A stretch of DNA of 7,046 nt, taken from NCBI GenBank assembly GCA_013003675.1, contig JABDIP010000476.1:1-7046 (forward strand). Reading direction: 5' to 3'. The notes under the pieces are model-generated. The model ran no database searches and was not told the origin of the DNA. It saw nothing but the letters and a program-made list of their open reading frames with translations. Every line of letters begins with the position of its first letter. Positions within the stretch are counted from its first letter, which is position 1. The translations under genes were made by a program, and so were the position numbers. Positions 1 through 6,451 of this stretch are shown piece after piece. The stretch is from Inquilinus sp. (GTDB taxonomy: Bacteria > Pseudomonadota > Alphaproteobacteria > DSM-16000 > Inquilinaceae).

Positions 1-1047
1 ATGCACGTCTTCCCCGGCTTCCTGCACGACACCTTCAACGAGCGGGACAATCATCTGCCGATCGCCATGGCGCGGCAGTTCATCCGCGATGCCTTCGCCT
101 ACCCGGCGCGGCCGCCCTGCCTGCTGTCCGCCGACCGCGACGGTCCGACCTATCGTGAATACCAGGCGCTGGCGGCACCGTTGCCGCGCTGGTCGCCGCG
201 ACGGTTCGGCTATGCGGTGACCCGCGCACTGCTGGCCACGATCGGCCGGCTGAGCGACGGCGTCCGGCTCGGCTGGCGTCGCGGTTTCGACTCCGGCGCC
301 ATGCTCGATTATGTCTATCGGGACCGCGCCGCCGGGTTCACCCCGCTGGGCCGGCTGATCGACCGGGCCTATCTCGACAGCCCGGGCTGGCGCGGCATCC
401 GTTCGCGCCGTCGGCAGCTGCAATCCCTGCTGAGCCGGGCGATCATGACCGTCGGCATCGAGGGCCGGCCGGTCCGGATCGCCGACATCGCCGCCGGCCC
501 CGGCCGCTACGTGCTGGAGGTGCTGGCCCGCCGTCCCGAACGCGACATCGTCGCCGTGCTGGCCGACCGCGATGCCGGCAATGTCGAGGCCGGCCGCCGG
601 CTGGCCCGCGAGCTGGACCTCGACGGGGTGCGGTGCGTTCAGGGCGACGCCTTCGACGCCGAGCAGCTTTGCCGGCTGTCGCCGAGGCCGACAATCGCCA
701 TCGTCTCCGGCCTCTACGAGCTGTTTCCTGACAACGCGCCGGTCGAGGCATCGCTGGCAGGGCTGACGGAGGCCCTCGAGGATGGCGGCTATCTGATCTA
801 CACCAACCAGCCCTGGCATCCGCAGCTCGACTTCATCGCCCGCGTCCTGACCAACCATCGCGACGGTGGCCGATGGGTGATGCGGCGGCGGAGCCAGGCG
901 GAGATGGACCAGCTCGTCGCCGCCGCCGGCTTCGACAAGGTCGACATGACCGTCGACGAGGGAGGGATCTTCACCGTATCGCTGGCCCGCAAGCGGCCTC
1001 GGCCGGTTGTGGTCCTGCCGACCTCGTTGTCGGCGGCGGCGGTCTGA
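1..1047 (+). CDS. Bifunctional alpha/beta hydrolase / SAM-dependent methyltransferase, YnbC-like (3' part; 5' end outside the window)
   Basis: The reading frame is open at the left edge, and the Met at position 1 is probably internal. The first 35 or so residues read as the tail of an alpha/beta hydrolase: FPGFLHDTFNERD carries the histidine (residue 9) expected to complete the catalytic triad. The nucleophile Ser and the Asp would lie upstream of the window. A methyltransferase region of the Methyltransf_20 type (PF12147, a domain known to be joined to alpha/beta hydrolases) follows. Its SAM-binding glycine motif is IADIAAGPGRY at 160-170, and a later core segment is AIVSGLYELFPDN at about 233-245. 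The same fusion occurs in E. coli YnbC. The substrate is unknown; a lipid or lipid-headgroup role is inferred from the phosphatase gene 4 bp downstream, with which it probably forms an operon. The fusion is well supported, the function is not. Confidence 0.85.
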   Translation: MHVFPGFLHDTFNERDNHLPIAMARQFIRDAFAYPARPPCLLSADRDGPTYREYQALAAPLPRWSPRRFGYAVTRALLATIGRLSDGVRLGWRRGFDSGAMLDYVYRDRAAGFTPLGRLIDRAYLDSPGWRGIRSRRRQLQSLLSRAIMTVGIEGRPVRIADIAAGPGRYVLEVLARRPERDIVAVLADRDAGNVEAGRRLARELDLDGVRCVQGDAFDAEQLCRLSPRPTIAIVSGLYELFPDNAPVEASLAGLTEALEDGGYLIYTNQPWHPQLDFIARVLTNHRDGGRWVMRRRSQAEMDQLVAAAGFDKVDMTVDEGGIFTVSLARKRPRPVVVLPTSLSAAAV

Positions 1048-1051
1048 CGTC

Positions 1052-2377
1052 ATGGGCGCCCCGCGCGAGCGGCCCTGGGGCGAGGCGGCGCTGTGGCTGC
1101 TTCTCCTCGGCCCCCTGTTCTTCGCCCTCTACGGCCTGTCCGGCTGGGTGACTAGCCGTGGCGGATCGGCCGCCAGCCTGGCCTTCGGCTGGGAGGCGGC
1201 GATCCCCTTCGTGCCGGCGTCGGTTGTCCCGTACATGTCGATCGATCTGTTCTTCGCCGGCTCGTTCTTCCTCTGCCGCAATCGGCGCGATCTGCGGGCC
1301 CACGCCGCGCGGATCGCCCTGGCCATCGGCGTGGCGACCGCCTGCTTCGTGCTGTTCCCGGCCCGCATGGGGTTCGAACGGCCGCCGGTCGAGGGCCTCT
1401 TCGGGCCGTTGTTCGGCCTGCTGGAGACCTTCGACACGCCCTACAACCAGGCGCCGTCGCTGCACGTCGCGCTGCTCGCCGTGCTGTGGCCGGTCTATGC
1501 CGGCGCGACCCGGAAGGCGCTGCGGCTCGTCGTGCATCTTTGGATCGTGCTGATCGCCGCGTCGGTGCTGCTGACCTGGCAGCACCACACGCTCGATGTC
1601 GCGACCGGCGCCCTGCTCGGCGGCGCCCTGTTCTGCCTGGTCCCCGACGCCCCGCTCCGCCGCGCCCGTCCGCCGGTCGCCGACCGGCGCCGGGCCTTGC
1701 CCTATCGGGTCGCCGGGCTACTGCTCGTGCTGTTGGCGGCGCTGACCGGGCCGGTCGGACTGCTGTTGCTTTGGCCGGCCGTGGCGCTGGGGCTGGTGGC
1801 CGCCGCCTATGGCCGCGTCGGGCCGGCCTTGTTCGGCAAGCGCGCCGGCCGGCTGGGGCTGGCCGCCCGGTGGGTGCTGCTGCCCTATCGTCTGGCGGCA
1901 TGGCTGTCGGTTCGCCTTTTCGGGACCCGGCACCCGGCCTGGTCCGAGGTGGCGCCGGGCCTGCTGGTCGGCCGGGCCCTGTCCAACGGCGAGGCGCGTC
2001 GGGCCATCGGCGCCGGGGTCGTCGCGGTGGTCGATCTGGCCGCCGAGTTCGACGAGGCGCCGGCGTTCCGGGGGCTGCCCTATCTCGGGCTGCCGGTGCT
2101 TGACCTGGCCGCGCCGAGCCCGAAACAGATCCGCCGGGCGGTGCGCTTCATCGAGGCGCAGCGGATGAACGGGCCGGTCTATGTCCATTGTGCGCTCGGC
2201 TATGGGCGCAGCGCCTGCGTCGCCGCCGCCTGGCTGGTCGAGAGCGGCGAGTCGGCCGGCCCTGCCGATGCCATGCGCCGGATCCGCGCCGCCCGTCCGC
2301 CCGTGAGGTTGGGGCGCAGCCAGAGCGCCGCGCTGCGGCGCTGGCGCCGGCCGGCGCCGAGGGCCGTCACAACTTGA
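1052..2377 (+). CDS. PAP2 / dual-specificity phosphatase fusion, integral membrane, YnbD-like
   Basis: A 441-residue protein with two phosphatase modules. Residues about 12-200 form a hydrophobic multi-pass PAP2 domain with the motif PSLHV (135-139, His138) and the segment WQHHTLDVATG (176-186), in which His178 and Asp182 fit the catalytic His and its Asp partner. Further membrane segments lie at about 218-253. Residues about 295-435 form a soluble dual-specificity phosphatase with the CX5R loop HCALGYGRS (Cys380, Arg386) and a probable general acid, Asp351, in LPVLDLAAP. All key residues are intact. E. coli YnbD has the same order of domains. I chose the ATG at 1052, 4 bp after the upstream stop, over an in-frame TTG at 1007 that would overlap the methyltransferase gene. 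The spacing suggests translational coupling. Probable role: dephosphorylating a phospholipid or isoprenoid phosphate, with the cytosolic domain acting on a second phosphoester. The substrate is unknown. Confidence 0.88.
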   Translation: MGAPRERPWGEAALWLLLLGPLFFALYGLSGWVTSRGGSAASLAFGWEAAIPFVPASVVPYMSIDLFFAGSFFLCRNRRDLRAHAARIALAIGVATACFVLFPARMGFERPPVEGLFGPLFGLLETFDTPYNQAPSLHVALLAVLWPVYAGATRKALRLVVHLWIVLIAASVLLTWQHHTLDVATGALLGGALFCLVPDAPLRRARPPVADRRRALPYRVAGLLLVLLAALTGPVGLLLLWPAVALGLVAAAYGRVGPALFGKRAGRLGLAARWVLLPYRLAAWLSVRLFGTRHPAWSEVAPGLLVGRALSNGEARRAIGAGVVAVVDLAAEFDEAPAFRGLPYLGLPVLDLAAPSPKQIRRAVRFIEAQRMNGPVYVHCALGYGRSACVAAAWLVESGESAGPADAMRRIRAARPPVRLGRSQSAALRRWRRPAPRAVTT

Positions 2378-3242
2378 TCAGGATCACCCCGGCGGCGACC
2401 AATGCCGCCGCGACGACGCGCAGGGCCGTCATCCGTTCGCCGAGGAACAGCGCGCCGAGGATCGCCGCGAACACCACGCTGGTCTCGCGCAGCGCCGCCA
2501 CCGGGGCGATCGCCCCGAGGCTGAGGGCCCACAGCACCAGCCAATAGGCGATCAGCGACATGGTGCCGGCCACCGCGCCGACCCGCCAACCGCTGGCGAG
2601 TAGCGCCGGCAGCCGGCGGCGGTGGATGGCGGCGGCGATCGCCAGGATCGACACCCCCTCCAGCAGGAACAGCCACACCGTATAGGCGTGCGGGCTTTCC
2701 GCCGCCCGCACGCCGAGGCCGTCGCAGACCGTGTAGGAGGCGATGAAGCCGGCGGTGCCGACGGCATAGAACAGGGTGCCGGGGTTGGCGCGGAACAGGG
2801 CCGCGCGGTTCTGCAGCGACAGGCTCATGATGCCGGCCGCGACCAGGGCGATGCCGGCAAGCGTCACGCTGGACAGGGTCTCGCCCACCAGCCACAGCGC
2901 CGCCAGCGTCGTCAGGACCGGCGCCCCGCCGCGGGCGATCGGATAGACCTCCGACAGGTCGCCGTGGCGGTAGGCGGCGATCAGGAAGAGCTGATAGCCG
3001 ATGTGCAGGATCACCGAGGCGATGATGTAGGGCCACCCGGCGGCCGCCGGCCACGGCAGGAACGGGGCCGCCGCCGATGCGACGACGAAGGACGTCGCGC
3101 CGAGCAGCGCCATCATCGCCAGCCGCTCCGTCGAGCGCTTCACCAGCGTGTTCCACCCGGCATGCAGCAGGGCGGCGAGCAGCACCAGAGCGGCGATGTG
3201 GGTTTCCACGGGAGTCGGGACCGGACAGGGGCGCCGCCGCAT
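2367..3242 (-). CDS. DMT superfamily (EamA) transporter
   Basis: An inner-membrane protein of about 290 residues with roughly ten hydrophobic segments arranged as two EamA repeats. The first repeat opens with LLHAGWNTLVKRS and contains HGDLSEVYPIARGGAPV, a typical signature of this family. The second ends in RETSVVFAAILGALFLGER followed by a last membrane helix and ILIKL. Members export metabolites or move lipid-linked sugars; the substrate cannot be told here. The start is uncertain. ATG at 3242 is given, but the family-like sequence begins just after an in-frame GTG at 3209 (METHIAAL), which would give 280 residues and drop an Arg/Pro-rich leader. A TTG at 3248 is also possible. None has a clear ribosome binding site. 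The gene is convergent with the phosphatase gene and their 3' ends overlap by 11 bp, so no terminator fits between them. Confidence 0.9.
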   Translation of the reverse strand: MRRRPCPVPTPVETHIAALVLLAALLHAGWNTLVKRSTERLAMMALLGATSFVVASAAAPFLPWPAAAGWPYIIASVILHIGYQLFLIAAYRHGDLSEVYPIARGGAPVLTTLAALWLVGETLSSVTLAGIALVAAGIMSLSLQNRAALFRANPGTLFYAVGTAGFIASYTVCDGLGVRAAESPHAYTVWLFLLEGVSILAIAAAIHRRRLPALLASGWRVGAVAGTMSLIAYWLVLWALSLGAIAPVAALRETSVVFAAILGALFLGERMTALRVVAAALVAAGVILIKL

Positions 3243-3469
3243 CGGCAACGCGCGAAGGATGGCAATGCTATGATGTCGCGCGGGGGACGGTCCACAGCGT
3301 CGGGCTACCGCGTCGGGACTTTGTGTGCCGGCTGCCGGATTTCAGTCACTTTCCCGGTTTATTCGGAATGATCCGACCGACGCCGGTGCCGCGCCGCCGT
3401 CGTTTTTCCCAATTGTGACCGAATCGCGGTGGCGGCGAATTCTGCCGTTCACCGGTCCCATTCTTGTCG

Positions 3470-3476
3470 AAGGAGA
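3470..3476 (+). promoter_or_regulatory. Ribosome binding site that fixes a TTG start
   Basis: AAGGAGA lies six to seven bases before TTG at 3482. This supports that TTG over the upstream in-frame TTG at 3464, whose translation would run through the binding site itself. The rest of the gap from 3243 to 3469 presumably carries the promoters of two divergent genes, but I see no convincing -35/-10 pair there. Confidence 0.75.
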
Positions 3477-3481
3477 GCCAG

Positions 3482-5221
3482 TTGGAGCAAACGGCCGGGC
3501 ACGAACTTTTGCTCAGCCTTGGCGGCGGAGTCGCCTTGCTGCTGTGGGCGGCGCGAATGATCCGCACCGGCATCATGCGCGCCTACGGCGCCAGCCTGCG
3601 GTCCGTGCTCGGGCGCTCGACCCGCAACCGGTTCGCCGGTTTCCTGATGGGCATCGGTGCCGCCGGCCTGCTGCAGAGTTCGACCGCCACCGCCCTGTTG
3701 GCGATGTCGTTCGCCGGACGCGGACTGATCGCCACCGCCCCGGCGCTCGCCATCATGCTGGGCGCCGATGTCGGATCGACCCTCGTGGTGCAGGTGTTGT
3801 CGTTCGACATCGCCTGGCTCTCGCCGGTCTTCCTGCTCGCCGGCGTCATCGCCTTCCTGGCCGGGCCGAGCGCGATCTGGCGCCATCTCGGCCGGGTCTC
3901 GATCGGCCTCGCGCTGATGCTGCTGTCGCTCGGGTTGATCGTCGGCGCGTCGACGCCGCTGCGCGAAAGCGAGTCGCTGCAGGCGGTTTTGGCACCGCTC
4001 GCCGGCGATCCGATCCTGGCGGTCGGCCTGGCGGCGCTCTTGACCTGGATCGCCCATTCCAGCGTCGCCATGGTGCTGCTGATCATGGCGCTGACGGCGA
4101 CGGCGGTGGTGTCACCCGCGCTCGGCTTCGCGCTGGTCCTCGGCGCCAATATCGGTGCCGGCATCATTCCAATGGCGATCGGCATGTCGGAGCCGCACGA
4201 GGCGCGGCGGGTGCCGCTCGGCAACCTGCTGTTCCGGATCGTCGGGGGGTTGGCCACGCTCGCCCTACTGCCACTGGTCACGCCCTATCTCGGGCTCATC
4301 GAGCCCGATCCGGCGCGGCAGATCGCGAATTTCCATACCCTGTTCAATCTGGCCCTCGCCGTCCTCTTCCTGCCGTTCATCGGGCCGATGGCGCAGCTGA
4401 CCGGGCGCATGCTGCCGACGCCGCGCGCGCCGGAGTCGGAGGGCCAGCCGAGACACCTGGACAGCGACGTCGTCACCGTGCCGGCCCTGGCGTTGAGCTG
4501 TGCGACGCGCGAGGTGCTGCGCATGGCCGACATCGTCGAGTCGATGCTGCGCGACGTGATGCTCGTCTTCGAGACCAACGACAAGAGGCTGATGGACGAG
4601 ATCTCCGACCGCGACGACGACGTCGACGCGCTGCACGGGGCGGTCAAGCTCTATCTGACCGAGGTCAGCCGCAACGAGCTGGAGGGCGAGGACAGCGAAC
4701 GGTTCGTCGAGCTGATCACCTTCGCCACCAATCTGGAGCACATCGGCGACATCATCGACACCAACCTGCTGCAGACCGCCGACAAGAAGATCAAGCGCCG
4801 GCTGGAATTCTCGCCCGAAGGCCAGAAGGAACTGTCGGCCATCCATGCCCGCGTCATCGACCAGATGCGCCTCGGTATCAACGTCCTGGTCTCCCGCGAT
4901 GTCGCCATGGCGCGCCGGCTGATGCTCGAGAAAGAGCAGTTCCGGGAGGTCGAACGGGTAGCCGGCGACCGCCATATGGAACGGCTGCGCGAGGGTGAGA
5001 TCGCCACCATCGAGACATCGGCGCTGCATCTCGACCTGCTACGCGACCTGAAGCGTGTCACCTCGCACATCACCTCCATTGCCTATCCGATGCTCGAGAC
5101 GGAGGGCCATCTGCGCAAGAGCCGCCTCAAGGTCCATCTGCAAGGCTATGACGGGTCTGAGGCCAATTCCGTTGCGCAGATGCCGGTGCGCGCTCGCAAG
5201 AGGGCGGGCAAGAAGGGCTGA
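3482..5221 (+). CDS. Na+/phosphate cotransporter family protein with C-terminal PhoU-like domain
   Basis: A 579-residue protein with two inverted Na_Pi_cotrans repeats (PF02690) in the membrane half, about residues 8-310. Repeat one has GLLQSSTATALLAMSF (QSST at 65-68) followed by GADVGST (94-100). Repeat two has TWIAHSSVAMVLLIM (HSS at 192-194) followed by GANIGAG (221-227). Residues about 335-545 are helical and charged, with PhoU-like segments EVLRMADIVE and NLEHIGDIIDTN. The C terminus is basic (RKRAGKKG). E. coli YjbB and bacterial NptA-type proteins share this layout and are linked to sodium-driven phosphate movement, in YjbB's case export. Direction of transport here is unknown. There are no pst or pho genes in the window. 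Start at TTG 3482 is chosen for its ribosome binding site. It converges on the copper chaperone gene with only 10 bp between the stop codons. Confidence 0.92.
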   Translation: MEQTAGHELLLSLGGGVALLLWAARMIRTGIMRAYGASLRSVLGRSTRNRFAGFLMGIGAAGLLQSSTATALLAMSFAGRGLIATAPALAIMLGADVGSTLVVQVLSFDIAWLSPVFLLAGVIAFLAGPSAIWRHLGRVSIGLALMLLSLGLIVGASTPLRESESLQAVLAPLAGDPILAVGLAALLTWIAHSSVAMVLLIMALTATAVVSPALGFALVLGANIGAGIIPMAIGMSEPHEARRVPLGNLLFRIVGGLATLALLPLVTPYLGLIEPDPARQIANFHTLFNLALAVLFLPFIGPMAQLTGRMLPTPRAPESEGQPRHLDSDVVTVPALALSCATREVLRMADIVESMLRDVMLVFETNDKRLMDEISDRDDDVDALHGAVKLYLTEVSRNELEGEDSERFVELITFATNLEHIGDIIDTNLLQTADKKIKRRLEFSPEGQKELSAIHARVIDQMRLGINVLVSRDVAMARRLMLEKEQFREVERVAGDRHMERLREGEIATIETSALHLDLLRDLKRVTSHITSIAYPMLETEGHLRKSRLKVHLQGYDGSEANSVAQMPVRARKRAGKKG

Positions 5222-5254
5222 GCGCCGCCGTTCAGTTCCCGTGACCGGCGGCGC
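5222..5254. terminator. GC-rich inverted repeat between convergent genes, possible bidirectional terminator
   Basis: GCGCCGCCG at 5222-5230 is exactly complementary to CGGCGGCGC at 5246-5254. After one mismatch, three inner pairs (5232-5234 with 5242-5244) leave a 7-base loop. It starts right after the stop codon of the Na+/phosphate transporter gene and covers the last codons of the copper chaperone gene on the other strand. There is no T tract on either side, so intrinsic termination is unproven. Confidence 0.45.
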
Positions 5255-5726
5255 CGTGCCCCATCGGCGCCATGGCCGACCCGGCGGCGCCGACCGCAAG
5301 CTCGACGACGACGGTGCCGGCACGCTCGAAGGTCAGGATGACCGGCACCCGGCTGTCCTTGGCCAACGGCCCGGTCAGCCCCATCATCATCAGGTGCAGC
5401 CCGCCCGGCTCTAGGATCACGGTCTCGCCGGCCGGGACCGGAATGCCGTCTTCCTGCTCGATCATCCGCATCACGCCGTCCTGCATTACCGAACGATGCA
5501 GCTCGACGCGCCCGGCGGCCTCCGTCGCCGCCGCGATCAGACGATCGTCGGCCGAGCCGCCATTGCCAATAGTCATGAAGCCGGCCCCGGTGCGCGCCGC
5601 CGGTGCCGTGGCCCGGCTCCACGGGTCGGCGATGGTGATATCGCCGGCCCTGTATTCGGCGGCCGCGGCGGAGCCGGCGGCAAGAGTGATTGTTATGGCG
5701 GAAAGAATACGAAAGAAGGGCCGCAT
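5232..5726 (-). CDS. Periplasmic copper chaperone, PCu(A)C family (DUF461)
   Basis: A 164-residue precursor. The N terminus has a signal peptide: MRPFFR, a hydrophobic stretch, then AGSAAAA with likely cleavage before EYRAGD (after about residue 23). The mature part carries the copper(I)-binding pattern of the family: His77, Met88, His111 and Met113, in LHRSVMQDGVMRM and PGGLHLMMMGL. The spacing is H-x10-M-x22-H-x-M, one residue longer in the middle than the H-x10-M-x21-H-x-M usually quoted. The C terminus adds a short Met/His-rich tail (MAPMGHGAAGHG) that could bind extra metal. Family members bring Cu(I) to the CuA site of cytochrome oxidase, often beside Sco proteins; no sco or cox gene is in view. 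The ATG at 5726 is chosen because it begins the signal peptide; a GAGGA lies 12 bases upstream of it. An upstream in-frame start at 5777 would bury the signal peptide. Confidence 0.93.
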   Translation of the reverse strand: MRPFFRILSAITITLAAGSAAAAEYRAGDITIADPWSRATAPAARTGAGFMTIGNGGSADDRLIAAATEAAGRVELHRSVMQDGVMRMIEQEDGIPVPAGETVILEPGGLHLMMMGLTGPLAKDSRVPVILTFERAGTVVVELAVGAAGSAMAPMGHGAAGHGN

Positions 5727-5942
5727 GAGTTGGTGAATTCCTCGATAGTGGGACAGGGGCGGGGCGTTTCTTGCCACGTGGAGTGGGTCGGATCAACCGG
5801 ACTCGACGGCGCCTGCCGAGATGTTCAAAACGGCTTGCCGCCTTCCTTCTTGCACCCGCCGGGCCGGCAGGGCTTGAAACTTGCGGCCGAAGCGACGATG
5901 TTGGCCGGCGCCAACGGGGCGGCAGCACACCAGCGAGGGTCA

Positions 5943-6161
5943 ATGGCAAAGGAAGAGCTGATTCAATTCAGCGGCGTTGTGATCGAGAAACTCCCCAACG
6001 CGATGTTCCGCGTGAAGCTCGAGAACGATCACGAGATCATCGCTCACACCGCGGGAAAGATGCGCAAGTTCCGCATCCGCGTCATGCCGGGCGACAAGGT
6101 CGATGTGGAGATGACCCCCTACGACCTGACCAAGGGCCGCATCACCTTCCGGCACAAATAG
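5943..6161 (+). CDS. infA: Translation initiation factor IF-1
   Basis: A 72-residue protein covering the whole family: a single S1/OB-fold that binds the 30S ribosomal A site and assists IF-2 and IF-3. Typical segments are MAKEELIQFSGVV, LPNAMFRVKLEN, HTAGKMRKFRIRV and TPYDLTKGRITFRHK. Length and ends match the usual 72 residues. Compared from memory with common alphaproteobacterial IF-1, it differs at sites such as KFRIRVMPGDKVDVEM, where KNRIRVLAGDKV is usual, and in the ending TFRHK. The ATG is preceded by GAGGG at 5935-5939, a close but plausible ribosome binding site. The usual alphaproteobacterial neighbours (maf, rng) do not follow; an hsp20 gene does, after about 290 bp. It is divergent from the copper chaperone gene. 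The 216 bp between their start codons shows no clear promoter. Confidence 0.96.
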   Translation: MAKEELIQFSGVVIEKLPNAMFRVKLENDHEIIAHTAGKMRKFRIRVMPGDKVDVEMTPYDLTKGRITFRHK

Positions 6162-6204
6162 CCGACCCTCCGTCGGCGATCCGAGGGCGCCCTGGGGCGC
6201 CCTT
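6161..6204 (+). terminator. Two tandem hairpins after infA, probable transcription end
   Basis: The first hairpin starts on the last base of the stop codon: GCCGAC (6161-6166), a 5-base loop, then GTCGGC (6172-6177). The second is AGGGCGCC (6184-6191), loop CTGG, GGCGCCCT (6196-6203), both perfect. No run of T follows, so this is not a classic intrinsic terminator, but the position directly after infA and before a separately regulated gene fits an end of transcription. Confidence 0.5.
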
Positions 6205-6247
6205 CGCGTGCCCCGGCGCGACGACCCCTTCGGCCATCGACGCAGTA

Positions 6248-6261
6248 TTGATCGAGGTCAA
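6248..6261. promoter_or_regulatory. FNR/FixK/Anr-type binding site upstream of hsp20
   Basis: TTGATCGAGGTCAA matches the FNR consensus TTGAT-N4-ATCAA at 9 of 10 fixed bases and also fits the looser FixK-type pattern TTGA-N6-TCAA. Such an AT-containing palindrome stands out in GC-rich DNA. Its centre is at 6254.5, so a class II promoter (site centred at -41.5) would begin transcription near 6296. It lies after the infA hairpins and about 190 bp before the hsp20 start. The only gene it can serve downstream is hsp20. Confidence 0.6.
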
Positions 6262-6283
6262 TGGACACCGCCGGTCGGGCTCC

Positions 6284-6289
6284 CAATAT
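6284..6289 (+). promoter_or_regulatory. Candidate -10 element of the FNR/FixK-dependent promoter
   Basis: CAATAT, inside the AT-rich patch CCCAATATACC, sits where a -10 hexamer should be if the palindrome at 6248-6261 is centred at -41.5. It matches TATAAT at three positions, including the second A and the last T. The overlapping TATACC at 6287 matches four but is 3 bases further away. Weak on its own; it gains weight only from the spacing. Confidence 0.3.
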
Positions 6290-6440
6290 ACCGTCCGACA
6301 GCCCCCGCCAAATTGCCAATGTCGGTCCTCGGCACTGTGATCGGCATTCGCCGGCAGCCGTCGCACGGGCGATGGCAGGTCGCGATTCGGGGGCGGCCTT
6401 CCGTCGCAACCCTGTGGCGGGCGGCACCCCGTGAACGACA

Positions 6441-6447
6441 AGGAGGG
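6441..6447 (+). promoter_or_regulatory. Strong ribosome binding site of hsp20
   Basis: AGGAGGG ends four bases before ATG at 6452 and is the best Shine-Dalgarno sequence in the window. It favours that ATG over an in-frame GTG at 6431, which lies upstream of it. Confidence 0.8.
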
Positions 6448-6451
6448 TCCA

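Noticed and set aside
2622..3371. Long open frame on the plus strand opposite the EamA transporter gene.
   Set aside because: It is the antisense of a clear membrane protein gene, with low-complexity Gln/Arg/Gly-rich translation typical of shadow frames in GC-rich DNA.
3363..3376. Small palindrome TCGGAATGATCCGA in the divergent gap, as an operator.
   Set aside because: The arms are only 5 bp, it matches no operator I recognise, and such matches are common.
3413..3442. TTGTGA upstream of the Na+/phosphate transporter gene as a -35 element.
   Set aside because: No acceptable -10 hexamer occurs at 16-18 bases downstream.
3325..4998. A 557-codon plus-strand frame overlapping the Na+/phosphate transporter gene.
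   Set aside because: The translation is Arg/Ala/Gly-rich with no domain, while the overlapping frame encodes a complete recognisable transporter.
5874..5902. TTGAAA with GATGTT 17 bases later, as a possible infA promoter; the CTTGAA also resembles an RpoH -35.
   Set aside because: The -10 part matches only three of six bases and no RpoH-type CCCAT element follows, so I do not call it a promoter.
6426..6448. ACCC pairing with GGGT at the hsp20 ribosome binding site, as an RNA thermometer (ROSE-like).
   Set aside because: Only four base pairs and no recognisable ROSE U(U/C)GCU element near the binding site; folding of the full leader was not possible here.
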